Source: Eggerthella timonensis (GTDB lineage: Bacteria; Actinomycetota; Coriobacteriia; Coriobacteriales; Eggerthellaceae). From it: a stretch of DNA of 64,000 nucleotides. A program made the position numbers and the translations under genes. The notes below the pieces were generated by a model that saw nothing but the letters and a program-made list of their open reading frames with translations, was not told where the DNA came from and made no database searches. Position 1 is the stretch's first letter; every line of letters begins with the position of its first letter. Below are positions 8,668 through 16,988 of the stretch, piece by piece. The stretch is taken from assembly GCF_900184265.1 (NCBI RefSeq), contig NZ_FXXA01000002.1, positions 1,010,734 to 1,074,733 of the forward strand, given 5' to 3'.

Positions 8668-9021
8668 ATGAGCGTCATTCGCTACGATTTGAACAACTGC
8701 ATCGGGTGCAAGAACTGCGTCACCGTGTGCCCGATGGACGTGTTCCGCTTCGACGAGAACGAGATGAAGTCGGTGATCGCGTATCCCGAGAACTGTCAAA
8801 GCTGCGGTCAGTGCTTCGTCGGCTGCAAGGGGCGTTCGCTGGAGATATCGTTCGTCCAGGCGTCGTACGCCTTGGCCGCCGCTCGCGCCGCGACGTTCGA
8901 CGCCGCCACGCCGGCGGCGGTGAAGGAGGCGACGCTGGCCCAGCCCGAGAAGTCGGCGGAGGAGGCGGCTGCCGCCGCGGCCGAAGGCTCCGGCTCGGGA
9001 AGCTGGAGCGGCTCGAAGTAG
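8668..9021 (+). CDS. Two-[4Fe-4S] ferredoxin-like electron-transfer subunit
   Basis: A 117-residue protein. Residues 1-60 hold two cluster motifs, CIGCKNCVTVCPM and CQSCGQCFVGCKG. The tail is an Ala/Glu-rich helix ending in a Gly/Ser-rich linker (GSGSGSWSGSK). It has no signal peptide although its partner flavoprotein does, so it probably crosses the membrane folded and bound to that partner, as is known for Tat hitchhikers. It starts 14 bp after the flavoprotein stop, behind AAGGGGG. It resembles the AprB subunit of APS reductase more than a free ferredoxin. Confidence 0.85.
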   Translation: MSVIRYDLNNCIGCKNCVTVCPMDVFRFDENEMKSVIAYPENCQSCGQCFVGCKGRSLEISFVQASYALAAARAATFDAATPAAVKEATLAQPEKSAEEAAAAAAEGSGSGSWSGSK

Positions 9022-9033
9022 ATCGCTCGTTCG

Positions 9034-9068
9034 GAGGCCCCCGCCCGCGTGCTGCCGGCGGGGGCCTC
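9034..9068. terminator. Bidirectional terminator-like hairpin
   Basis: GAGGCCCCCGCC (9034-9045) and GGCGGGGGCCTC (9057-9068) form a perfect 12-bp stem with an 11-base loop. It sits between the convergent ferredoxin and flavoprotein genes. No T-run follows. Confidence 0.65.
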
Positions 9069-9114
9069 GAGGAGGGAGGGGCCTACGGATACGGGTGCAA
9101 GCGGTGCGGCGAGG

Positions 9115-10827
9115 TTACGCTTTGCCGCCCAAGACCTGGCCCACGGTGTAGCCCATGAGGCAGTTGCGGGTGTGGCTCAGGCAGTTCAGGTTGTGCGGGT
9201 ACGTGTTGAAGAACATGCCGCCCGACGTGAGGCCGATGGCGAACAGGCCGTCGATGGGTTGGCGATCCTTGGTCAGCACGCGGCACTCGGTGTCCACCAG
9301 CAGGCCGCCCGCGGTGCACAGGCCGTCGGCGAACTCCTTCGTGGCGTAGTAGGGCGGCGTGTCGATGGTCATCATCATTTCGCCGGGGAAGTTGAAGTCC
9401 TCATCCTTGCCGGCGGCAGCCATCTCGTTCCAGCGCTCGATGGTGGCCGTGAACTGGTCCTCGGGCACCTCCATGAGCTTCGCCAGCTCCTCCAGCGTGT
9501 CGGCCTTGAGGGCCTTCTCGCTCATGGCGGCCGCGGTCCACACTTCCTTCGGGCCGTAACACGACGAGCTGGGCGTCCAGATCTTGTCGATCTTCTCGCC
9601 GATGGCGCTGTCCACCACGTAGAAGTCGTACGTGCCCGGCTGCGCCTGGATGGCCAGCGCCAAGTGGCCGTACGGCTCGTACTCAGGCGTGAAGCGCTTG
9701 CCCAGCTTGTTCACGCGCAGATACGGCATGAGTTGCTCGGGGTCCAGCATGATGGCGTGCGGGAACTCGTCCTCGGCGGCGCCCACCGCCAGGCCCATCT
9801 GATGTCCGTCGCCCGTGTTGCCGAACGCGCCCGTCAGCCAGCTGCCCGGCACGCCGCGCGGGCGGCAGCGCTCCTTGAGCATCTGCTGGTTGAACTCGTA
9901 CCCGCCGGTTGCCAACACCACGCCCTTCGCGCAGTTGTACTGCTCAAAGCCCTGGTCGCTCTGCACGATGACGCCCGTCACCTTGCCCGAATCGTCGGTG
10001 ACCAGCTGGCAGGCGGGGCAGCTGTAGCGGATCTCCACGCCGGCCTGCTCGAGGATGCCGGCGAGGATGCCCGCCAGCTCGCCCGGAGGGTAGGGCAGGT
10101 TGAGCGACGTGTTCCACGAGCGCGACAGCGACGTCTTGTCCCATTCGTCGCGGAAATCGGGGAAGTCGCCCGCGGCGAACGTCAGCGGGTAGTCGTCGGG
10201 GTTCTGGTTGTCGAAGTGGCTGATGTACCAGTCCACGGCTTCGCCGTTCTTCTCAAGCCAGTGGCGGTACAGCTCCATGTCGCCTTGGAAGGCGCAATCC
10301 ACCATGGCGTCGCTGATCCAGGCGTCGGTGTCGTACGTCATGCCCCAATGCTCGTGCAGCTTGGAGTTCGTGCCGCCGATGGTGGCGGAGTTGTAGTTGC
10401 CGGTGGTCTGCTTCTCCACGGCCACCGTCTTGAGGCCCTGCTCGGCGCAGGCCAGCGCCGCTGCGTCGCCGGCGGGGCCGAGGCCGCACACCACCACGTC
10501 CACGTCGTGCGTGGCTACGATGTCGTTCGCGGCGATGGGCTCGGCCACGAAGGCGATCTTGCCCTCGCCGGCGGCGCCCACCTCCACCTCTTCCACCACG
10601 GGCCACACGGCTTGGGCGGGGTCGGTGGTCTGCATGACGCCCGCCGGGGCGCTGCCGGATGCCGAGGCGCCGGATGCGGTTGCCGCCGTCGCGGAGTCGC
10701 TTGCGGCGGTCTGCGGCGCGCAGCCGGCGAGCCCCGCGAAGGCGGCGAGGCCGGCGGTTGCGGCCGCTCCCGTCAGAAACGAGCGGCGGCTGAGACGGTT
10801 GGACGTGTTCTTGTCAGGCTGGTTCAT
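9115..10827 (-). CDS. Tat-exported FAD-dependent reductase
   Basis: A 570-residue flavoprotein starting MNQPDKNTSNRLSRRSFL, with the Tat RR at 14-15 and lipobox-like LAGC at Cys36. It has an FAD Rossmann motif (VCGLGPAGDAA) and late ATGGYEFN and TGDGHQMG flavin-contact segments of the fumarate-reductase superfamily. The start is set by GGGAGGATCTC just upstream. The adjacent divergent LuxR gene (11080) is the likely regulator. No cytochrome, ferredoxin or membrane anchor gene is linked, so its electron donor must be encoded elsewhere. The N-terminal glycine motif is G-L-G-P-A-G, still compatible with FAD binding. Substrate unknown. Confidence 0.85.
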   Translation of the reverse strand: MNQPDKNTSNRLSRRSFLTGAAATAGLAAFAGLAGCAPQTAASDSATAATASGASASGSAPAGVMQTTDPAQAVWPVVEEVEVGAAGEGKIAFVAEPIAANDIVATHDVDVVVCGLGPAGDAAALACAEQGLKTVAVEKQTTGNYNSATIGGTNSKLHEHWGMTYDTDAWISDAMVDCAFQGDMELYRHWLEKNGEAVDWYISHFDNQNPDDYPLTFAAGDFPDFRDEWDKTSLSRSWNTSLNLPYPPGELAGILAGILEQAGVEIRYSCPACQLVTDDSGKVTGVIVQSDQGFEQYNCAKGVVLATGGYEFNQQMLKERCRPRGVPGSWLTGAFGNTGDGHQMGLAVGAAEDEFPHAIMLDPEQLMPYLRVNKLGKRFTPEYEPYGHLALAIQAQPGTYDFYVVDSAIGEKIDKIWTPSSSCYGPKEVWTAAAMSEKALKADTLEELAKLMEVPEDQFTATIERWNEMAAAGKDEDFNFPGEMMMTIDTPPYYATKEFADGLCTAGGLLVDTECRVLTKDRQPIDGLFAIGLTSGGMFFNTYPHNLNCLSHTRNCLMGYTVGQVLGGKA

Positions 10828-10955
10828 GAGATCCTCCCTTGTTCGCTTGAAGCCGCGACTGAGGCCGACATGCTCGGCCTTGTGCCCCGTCATGCTTCTC
10901 GGCACGGCTTCCTTGTGTTGCAGCATGGCAAACGACGGGTCGAACCGCATCTGAC

Positions 10956-10979
10956 GAAACGGTAGATTTTTGCGTTTTC
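10956..10979. promoter_or_regulatory. Imperfect dyad GAAACG...CGTTTTC
   Basis: GAAACG (10956-10961) and CGTTTTC (10973-10979) form an imperfect dyad near the middle of the divergent intergenic region 10828-11079. It is a candidate operator for the LuxR regulator at 11080. Evidence is symmetry and position only. Confidence 0.3.
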
Positions 10980-11079
10980 CCAGGTGAGCATCGTTCGTTG
11001 TCGCGGCTTGGCGAGCGCGCATGCGGTAGGATACCCAGAAGCGACCTGATGGGCATGCGCGAGATTGGGGAGGGGGCGC

Positions 11080-12564
11080 ATGATGCGCGCGAACAACGTG
11101 AGGGTGGTTTTAGGCTCGGCGCTCTTGTGGGCGTGGGGGTTTCTCTGCTTTCTCAGCCCGGCGCTGTTTCCCGAGCGCGGCGGCCTCGATGCGAGCATCG
11201 GCTTGGAATACGGGTTCTTCGCGTCGCAGGCTTCGGTGCTGGTATGCGCGCTCGTCGTGGTGCTCGCGTCGCGCTGGCGGCGCTTCATCGTGAAGCGCGG
11301 GGCGTTCTTCGTTGCGGCGCTGCTGGCTGCGCTGACCACGCTCGTGCTGGCGTGGGCGGTGCGCGCGGGTGCGCTGGCCGTGATCGTGGCCTGCGGGGCG
11401 ATTGACGGCGGAGCGGTCATGCTGCTGGGCGTGGCGTGGGGCGCCCGTTACTCGCTGGGCTCTCGGCGCATGCGCTCGCTCGTGGTGCTGTCGTTTTTGG
11501 TGGCGTACCTGTTGTACCTCGTAGTGGCGCAGATCCCCGGTTCGGCGAGCATCGCGCTCGTCTGCGTGCTGCCCCTGGCGTCCTGGGCCCTGTGGCGCAG
11601 CGACGCGGCCATGCGCCACGAGCTGTCGTCGGAGGTGTTCCCCTCGCGCGCGATGGGAGACGAGGCCGAGACGCCCGGCGAGTTGATGGCGGGCTCGTGG
11701 GAGGCTCGCGTGCTTCCGTGGCGCGCCGTCAGCGTGCTGATCGCGGCCGCGTTCATCGGCAATCTCATGGCGTCGGTGCTGATGGGGCGCTCGTATGCGG
11801 GTGTGGACAGCCTGTTCTTCGGCGGTATCGTGGTGTGCGCGAGCATCGCGACCATGGTGCTCGTGCCCCTGACCGCGCGTCGCACGTCGTTTTCGGTTGA
11901 CGGCGTGTACCGTATCACCGTCACATTCACGGCGGTGGGGCTCGTGGCCATCATGGTATTCGGGACGGCGGCTGTTCCCGTGGGTGGCGCGCTCGTGCAG
12001 GGCAGCGCGTTTTTCCTCCAGGTGCTCGTGTTCCTCGTCATCACGCAGAGCACGCAGGAGCTGGGATTGTCGCCGCTACTGTCGTTCAGCGTGGGGCAAG
12101 GGCTCATCTCGGGCGTGGTGTTCGCCGGCAACGTGGTGGGCAAGCAAGTGTACGCTCTGTTCGGCTCCGGCGATTTCGTGATGGACGTGATGTGCGGCCT
12201 GGGCCTGCTGGCGTTGTTCTTCATGCTGGTGCGCCGCGCGGGCGAAGCGGAATCGGCAGGCGAGCGCTCCTCGGCCGACTCGCCGGCGCCCGTCGAGCCC
12301 TCGGGCGACCCGGGCGAGCCCGTGGCCGCCGACCCGGAGTCCGTCGTGCTCGAGCGCGCAGCGCGCTTCGCGCAGAGCCACGGCCTGACGAAGCGCGAGG
12401 CCGAGGTGCTGGGCTACCTGGCGCGCGGCCGGACGCTTCCCTACATCGCCGACGCCCTGTTCGTGACTACCGGCACGGTGAAGACCCACACCACCCACAT
12501 CTACCGCAAGCTCGACGTGAACTCCCGCCAAGAGCTCCTCGACCAGCTGGACGCGTTCGGGTAG
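11080..12564 (+). CDS. LuxR-family membrane regulator
   Basis: 494 residues from ATG 11080, which follows the strong site GGGGAGGGGG; an in-frame TTG at 11065 overlaps that site and is unlikely. The first ~370 residues form about 10-12 membrane segments. A Ser/Pro/Glu-rich linker (SSADSPAPVEPSGDPGEP) leads to the LuxR helix-turn-helix (LTKREAEVLGYLARGR, TGTVKTHTTHIYRKLDVNSR) at the C-terminus. It is divergent from the flavoprotein at 10827, its probable target. The class resembles membrane-bound LuxR regulators known to control substrate-induced reductases and dehydroxylases in Eggerthella. Confidence 0.88.
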   Translation: MMRANNVRVVLGSALLWAWGFLCFLSPALFPERGGLDASIGLEYGFFASQASVLVCALVVVLASRWRRFIVKRGAFFVAALLAALTTLVLAWAVRAGALAVIVACGAIDGGAVMLLGVAWGARYSLGSRRMRSLVVLSFLVAYLLYLVVAQIPGSASIALVCVLPLASWALWRSDAAMRHELSSEVFPSRAMGDEAETPGELMAGSWEARVLPWRAVSVLIAAAFIGNLMASVLMGRSYAGVDSLFFGGIVVCASIATMVLVPLTARRTSFSVDGVYRITVTFTAVGLVAIMVFGTAAVPVGGALVQGSAFFLQVLVFLVITQSTQELGLSPLLSFSVGQGLISGVVFAGNVVGKQVYALFGSGDFVMDVMCGLGLLALFFMLVRRAGEAESAGERSSADSPAPVEPSGDPGEPVAADPESVVLERAARFAQSHGLTKREAEVLGYLARGRTLPYIADALFVTTGTVKTHTTHIYRKLDVNSRQELLDQLDAFG

Positions 12565-12574
12565 GGGCTGGCCC

Positions 12575-12620
12575 TTGCGGGCTGCGGCGCTTCCCTCTAT
12601 ACTGTAGTACATGTACTACA
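12575..12620 (+). promoter_or_regulatory. Toxin-antitoxin promoter with 18-bp palindromic operator
   Basis: A -35 TTGCGG (12575-12580) and -10 TATACT (12598-12603) are 17 bp apart. A perfect palindrome TGTAGTACATGTACTACA (12603-12620) begins at the last base of the -10 and covers the expected start point. This is the typical placement for autorepression by a ribbon-helix-helix antitoxin. Confidence 0.75.
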
Positions 12621-12635
12621 TACGAAGGAGGTGCC

Positions 12636-12920
12636 ATGGAGTCGGTTATGACCGTGCGGTTGAACGGCGACATGAAGGATCGGGCCACCGCGATCATGCG
12701 ACGCGAAGGCTACACTCCGTCCTCGGCTGTCAGGCGTTTGTTCGAATACACCGTGAAGCACGACGGCCTTCCGTTCGAGAAAAGCGAGAAGCCCGACAAG
12801 GACGAGCTGCGCCGTCGCATCGAAGCGTTCGATCGGGTGCATACGAAGCGCCCCCTGACGATAACCGACGAAGAGCTGCGAGACGCGCGTTTGAAGGATC
12901 GCTATGGACTTGATGCTTGA
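12636..12920 (+). CDS. RelB/DinJ-type ribbon-helix-helix antitoxin
   Basis: 94 residues. The N-terminus MTVRLNGDMKDRATAIMRRE is a RelB/DinJ-type beta strand plus helix, the DNA-binding ribbon-helix-helix. The charged C-terminal half (RRRIEAFDRVHTKRP...DEELRDARL) should wrap the toxin. The start follows a perfect AAGGAGGTG site. It overlaps the PIN toxin gene by 17 bp, giving translational coupling. It probably represses its own promoter at the palindrome 12603-12620. The odd point is that RelB/DinJ antitoxins classically neutralise RelE/YafQ toxins rather than PIN nucleases. Confidence 0.8.
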   Translation: MESVMTVRLNGDMKDRATAIMRREGYTPSSAVRRLFEYTVKHDGLPFEKSEKPDKDELRRRIEAFDRVHTKRPLTITDEELRDARLKDRYGLDA

Positions 12921-13347
12921 TACCAGCATCATCCTCGATCATATCGGCCGGCGCGAACCGTTCTACGAGCTGTCTCGCCGCGCGTGCCTGCTGGGCGTGG
13001 TGCAGGAAGCGTCCACCTACATCAGCGTAAACATGCTGACCGATATCTACTACCTGCTGCGCAAAGACTACGGCAGCGACGCCGCTCAGGAGATGATCGA
13101 GCAAAACCTGTCGTTCCTCCAGGTCGTAGGAGTATCGCCGGAGGATGCAAAGCGTGCTCTCGGCTCGCGCTGGGCGGATTTCGAGGATTGCCTCGTCGCC
13201 CAGTGCGCCGCGAAAATCAAGGCGGACTACATCGTCACGCGCAACGTCAAGGACTTCAAAGCCTCGCCCGTCGAAGCGATCACCCCCGAAGAGCTGTTCG
13301 CCCGCCTCCGCGTGCAAGGCTTCGACTACGAGGAAATCGACTGGTAG
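12904..13347 (+). CDS. PIN-domain (VapC-like) ribonuclease toxin
   Basis: 147 residues. The N-terminal MLDTSIILDHIGRRE supplies the first PIN acid, WADFEDCLVAQCA a central acidic cluster, and ADYIVTRNVKDF the C-terminal conserved Asp region. Together these form the metal-binding site of VapC-type endoribonucleases. All key acids appear present, so it is probably active. The gene begins inside the antitoxin gene, so production depends on antitoxin translation. The cellular RNA target cannot be read from the sequence. Confidence 0.82.
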   Translation: MDLMLDTSIILDHIGRREPFYELSRRACLLGVVQEASTYISVNMLTDIYYLLRKDYGSDAAQEMIEQNLSFLQVVGVSPEDAKRALGSRWADFEDCLVAQCAAKIKADYIVTRNVKDFKASPVEAITPEELFARLRVQGFDYEEIDW

Positions 13348-13401
13348 TACGGTTCGAAGATGCCTCGCGCGGCGGGAGGGGCCGGCGGGGCCTAGGCTTG
13401 A

Positions 13402-13443
13402 AACGCGCCGGAGCCGAGGGAGGGAGGATGGCTCCGGCGCGTT
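13402..13443. terminator. Bidirectional terminator-like hairpin
   Basis: AACGCGCCGGAGCC (13402-13415) and GGCTCCGGCGCGTT (13430-13443) form a perfect 14-bp stem with a 14-base loop between convergent toxin and flavoprotein genes. Confidence 0.7.
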
Positions 13444-13497
13444 CTGGGAAGAGCGCGGCCGGCAGGCGCGAACGCGTGTCGGCCGCCGAGAAGTCGG

Positions 13498-15264
13498 TTA
13501 TGCCTCGGCGAGGTCCTTGCCCAGCATGTAGGCGAAGGTGTTGCAGTTCATGCCCAGGTTGTGTCCGCAGATGGCGAAGTTGTAGCAGTTCGCGTAGCTG
13601 TCGCCCACCATGATGCCCAGGTTGTACAGGCCCTCGATCGGCTCGTTCTGCTCGTCGCATACTTGCATGTTCTCGTTGGTGCGCAGGCCGCCCGTCACGC
13701 AGAGGAAGTTGGCGGGGCTCATCTCGAGCTTGCAACCGTAGAACGGTCCTTCCTTGATGGGTGCGAGGAGCGTCGCGCTTTTGTGGAAGTCGTCATCGTA
13801 CTTGGCTTCGCACAGCTCGTTGTAACGATCGACCGACTTCTTCGCGTTCTCGGGGTCGAGCCCGTCGAGTTGCGCGATGACCTCCTCGATCGTGTCGCCC
13901 TTGACGAACGTCCCCTTCTCCACGTTGCTGTCCCATGAGGCGAGGTATTCCTCAGGCGTGGTCGCGTTCTTGCCCTCGTTCTCCACGATGGTGGTGCCGA
14001 ACGTTTCCCACGTGTCGAACCAGTTCGCGTAGGCGGTATCCCAGATGCCGTAGCGCGTCATATCGGGCTGCATCATCATGGCGTAGGTGCCGTAGGAGAA
14101 GATGACGTCTTCGTTCGAATAGCGCTCGCCCTTCTTGTTGAGCAGCAATCCCGAGAAATCGGCGATGGATTGACGGTAGGGCATGGGGCCCACGGCGTCG
14201 ATCATCGGCGCGTTCGGGAGCGTTTGCTGCCAGGCGGCGCCTACCCACAGCCCCATCTTCTGGCCGTCGCCCGGTCCGAGACCGCCGAACTGGAACATGG
14301 CGTCGTAATCGACCTCGTTGTACTGCAAAAGCGGTGCGACCCAGGAGCAGTACTTCGCCATCATGTCCTGGTTGGCGGAGAAGTCGCCCGTTGCCAGCAC
14401 GATGGCCTTCTTGCCAACGTACTTCACGAAGTTTCCGTCGGGGTCCTTGGCGACGATGGCGGAAACGCGCCCGGTGTTGTCGTCCTCGCGGATGAGGTAC
14501 TGGCCGATGGCGCTGTAGTGGATCTGGCCGCCCTGCTCCTTGATCTTTTCCTCGTACATGGCGATGACGAGGTTCTCGCCCGTGGCCGCGCCCGATTCCT
14601 TGCCGTCGGTTTGCTCCACCCAGTTATGGGAGCCGGGGTGCGCGGTGAACACGCCCTCGGTATCGGTGTAGCCGATCTCCATCGTGGTGGTGTAGCCCTT
14701 CGCCTCCATGAGGTCGATGAGCCAGTTCATGGTGGAGGCGCTGTTGTTGATCCACTTGTACCACTTCTTTTGATCGACGCGGTAGCCGTTGCGCGCCAGC
14801 TCCTGGCGGATGAAGCCGTCGATGGTGTCCTTCGTGTAGTCGGTGATGCCCAAGCGCTCGTGGAATTTCGTGCCGATGCCGTGGTTGGAGCCGCCGCGCG
14901 CAACCGGCTGGGAGCTGGCGGCGAACAGGATCACGTCGGCTCCCTCTTCCGTAGCGGACGCTGCGCAGGCCAAACCGGAGACGCCTGCGCCTACAACGAT
15001 GATGTCGGCTTCGTAAGTTTGCGTGATCTCGCTGTCGGCCACGGGCTCGGGCGCGATCTCGAACGACCAGGTTCCCTTGTTGATGGCTTCGGCGCTCAAC
15101 TGTCCTGCGTTGCCGGACCCCGCCGATGCGTTCGATGCGGCATCGCTCGAGCCGCCCCCGTTTGCCGCGCAGCCCGCCAATCCGAATGCGGCGGTGCCCG
15201 CACCTGCAAGCATCGCGCCCTTGAGGAAGCTGCGGCGATCGAACGCCGTTCCCTTGGTGATCAT
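13498..15264 (-). CDS. Tat-exported FAD-dependent reductase
   Basis: A 588-residue flavoprotein. RR at 10-11 (DRRSFLKG) and FGLAGC with Cys32 form a Tat lipoprotein signal. A Ser/Ala/Gly-rich linker follows, then the FAD motif VVGAGVSGLACAAS. The substrate-domain half contains RGGSNHGIGTKFHERLG and, late, GPGDGQKMG and CYNFAICGHNLGMN. The start follows AAGGAGGACCGT. The divergent LuxR gene at 15438 and the dyad at 15353-15382 suggest dedicated induction. It has no linked electron donor. Beyond the regulator lies the HsdS/HsdM-like gene, a neighbour no other module in the window has. Confidence 0.85.
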   Translation of the reverse strand: MITKGTAFDRRSFLKGAMLAGAGTAAFGLAGCAANGGGSSDAASNASAGSGNAGQLSAEAINKGTWSFEIAPEPVADSEITQTYEADIIVVGAGVSGLACAASATEEGADVILFAASSQPVARGGSNHGIGTKFHERLGITDYTKDTIDGFIRQELARNGYRVDQKKWYKWINNSASTMNWLIDLMEAKGYTTTMEIGYTDTEGVFTAHPGSHNWVEQTDGKESGAATGENLVIAMYEEKIKEQGGQIHYSAIGQYLIREDDNTGRVSAIVAKDPDGNFVKYVGKKAIVLATGDFSANQDMMAKYCSWVAPLLQYNEVDYDAMFQFGGLGPGDGQKMGLWVGAAWQQTLPNAPMIDAVGPMPYRQSIADFSGLLLNKKGERYSNEDVIFSYGTYAMMMQPDMTRYGIWDTAYANWFDTWETFGTTIVENEGKNATTPEEYLASWDSNVEKGTFVKGDTIEEVIAQLDGLDPENAKKSVDRYNELCEAKYDDDFHKSATLLAPIKEGPFYGCKLEMSPANFLCVTGGLRTNENMQVCDEQNEPIEGLYNLGIMVGDSYANCYNFAICGHNLGMNCNTFAYMLGKDLAEA

Positions 15265-15352
15265 ACGGTCCTCCTTACCCCGAGCATGCGGTATTGCATG
15301 CTTGTTCAACGGTTCGCAGTCTACGAACATCCCGTTGGCAAACCTCACATGG

Positions 15353-15382
15353 CATGGGTGAATTTCGCCGTTTTCACCCATG
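15353..15382. promoter_or_regulatory. Perfect 10-bp inverted repeat, candidate operator
   Basis: CATGGGTGAA (15353-15362) and TTCACCCATG (15373-15382) flank a 10-bp spacer, so the half-site centres are 20 bp apart, about two helical turns. It lies between the divergent flavoprotein and LuxR genes. This is the cleanest dyad found in any of the module promoters. Confidence 0.55.
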
Positions 15383-15437
15383 GGAAGGGATGGGGAGGGT
15401 ATGGTGGCATCATGGGAAGAGCATCGGGGAGGGTGCC

Positions 15438-16988
15438 ATGTTGCGGAAGATCTCGCGCGCGTTCGACGCATACAGCGTCGGGTTCGCCATCTACCTGGTT
15501 TTGAGCTCCACGTCGGCATGGGGATTGCTGCATATCGCATCCATGACGTCGCTCTCGTTCAGCGGCATGAGCGGCGGCGAGACTGCGCGGTCGATCGGCT
15601 ACATCGGCATACTGCTCGCTTTCGGGTTGGGATGCCTCTATTTCCCCTCGCAATGCAAACGCGACACTACCTACCATTCCACGGTGTGCCTCGTGTTGGG
15701 ATACGCGGGCCTGTTCGCGACGGTATTCGTGCAGAACGCGGCACTGCAGAACCTTTCCGCGTTCCTCGTCGGGGCGGGGTCTTCGCTGTCCTTCGTGATG
15801 TGGCAGCGCTTGTTCGCCGAACAGGATGCGGACGATGCGGCGCGACGGATCATCGCCGGGTCCGCTTTGTCGGCGGTGTTCTACCTTATCGTGACGTGCG
15901 TCGCCTCGTATTGGCTGTACGCGATCGTAGTGTTTTGCGTCGTCGCACTCAATGCGCTGTTTTTGCGGCGGTGCCGCGGCGACGTGTTCCGGCGGGTGTC
16001 TTCGGGAATAGTCGTCGGGCAGAGCGGCGGCACCACGCTCACGAACATCGTGTCCAGCACATGGCGCTACATGCTGTGCATCGCCGCCATCGGATATGTC
16101 GGCGGGGTGTCGCGCATGTTCGCCCAGCAAAGCGGCGGCGATTCGGCTGTCTTGAACGTGACGCTCGCCTTGGGCATGCTGGTGGCGGCCGGCGGCCTGG
16201 CCTTGGTCTGGGACAAGGTGCGCGGCCGCCTTTCGTTTCCGGCGGTGTACACGGCGGTGTTTCTCGCGGTGATGACCGGTTTCCTGTTCCTGCCGTTCTT
16301 CGACGCAGGCTACCGCATGCTGTTCGCCGGCGTGGCGAACGCGGCGTTCTCGCTCGTGTCCATCTTCATGATGATCACCTGCATCAAGATCGCCCATTTG
16401 CGGCAAGTGGATCCGATCGCGGTGTTCGGGGTGTTCTCGAGCATCGTATACGGCGGGGTGCTGATCGGCCGCGCGGTGGGCGACGCTTTGGGGCAGACGT
16501 ACGACGTGTCGCAGATTCTCGTCATCGCGCTCATGTCGACCTACATGCTGTCGTTCGCGGGGGTCGTGGTCAACATGCGACGCAAGGGTAAGGTCGATCG
16601 GGCGTTCGATCCCATCGGCGGGACGGCGGATTCTGAGCCTGAAGGGAATGCGTCCTCCGATGAGGACGGTACGGCGGTGCGCGCATCCGACGACCGTCCC
16701 GCGCCCCGTCCCCTCGTGCGCAACGTCATCGTGGCGCAGGATATGGTTCCCGTGTACAGCCGGCTGCTGAAGAAGACTTACGGGCTGTCCAATCGCGAGA
16801 CCGACGTGCTCGAGCTGATCATGCGCGGCCGCGATGTGGCGCGCATGTCGGAGACGTTGTTCGTGTCGGAGAACACCGTGCGCTCGCACTGCAAGAACCT
16901 GTATCGGAAGCTCGATGTCCACAATCGTCAGCAGGTGTTCGACTTGGTTGAGGAGTTCAGGAAGAGAGAGGAATACGATGGCGATTGA
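15438..16988 (+). CDS. LuxR-family membrane regulator
   Basis: 516 residues from ATG 15438, behind GGGGAGGG. Roughly residues 10-390 form 10-12 membrane segments. An acidic linker (SEPEGNASSDEDG) precedes the LuxR helix-turn-helix (LSNRETDVLELIMRGRDVA, ENTVRSHCKNLYRKLDVHNR). It is divergent from the flavoprotein at 15264 and its 3' end overlaps the next gene (16978) by 11 bp, so the two are very likely co-translated. That overlap ties the HsdS/HsdM-like protein to the regulatory rather than the catalytic side of the module. Confidence 0.88.
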   Translation: MLRKISRAFDAYSVGFAIYLVLSSTSAWGLLHIASMTSLSFSGMSGGETARSIGYIGILLAFGLGCLYFPSQCKRDTTYHSTVCLVLGYAGLFATVFVQNAALQNLSAFLVGAGSSLSFVMWQRLFAEQDADDAARRIIAGSALSAVFYLIVTCVASYWLYAIVVFCVVALNALFLRRCRGDVFRRVSSGIVVGQSGGTTLTNIVSSTWRYMLCIAAIGYVGGVSRMFAQQSGGDSAVLNVTLALGMLVAAGGLALVWDKVRGRLSFPAVYTAVFLAVMTGFLFLPFFDAGYRMLFAGVANAAFSLVSIFMMITCIKIAHLRQVDPIAVFGVFSSIVYGGVLIGRAVGDALGQTYDVSQILVIALMSTYMLSFAGVVVNMRRKGKVDRAFDPIGGTADSEPEGNASSDEDGTAVRASDDRPAPRPLVRNVIVAQDMVPVYSRLLKKTYGLSNRETDVLELIMRGRDVARMSETLFVSENTVRSHCKNLYRKLDVHNRQQVFDLVEEFRKREEYDGD

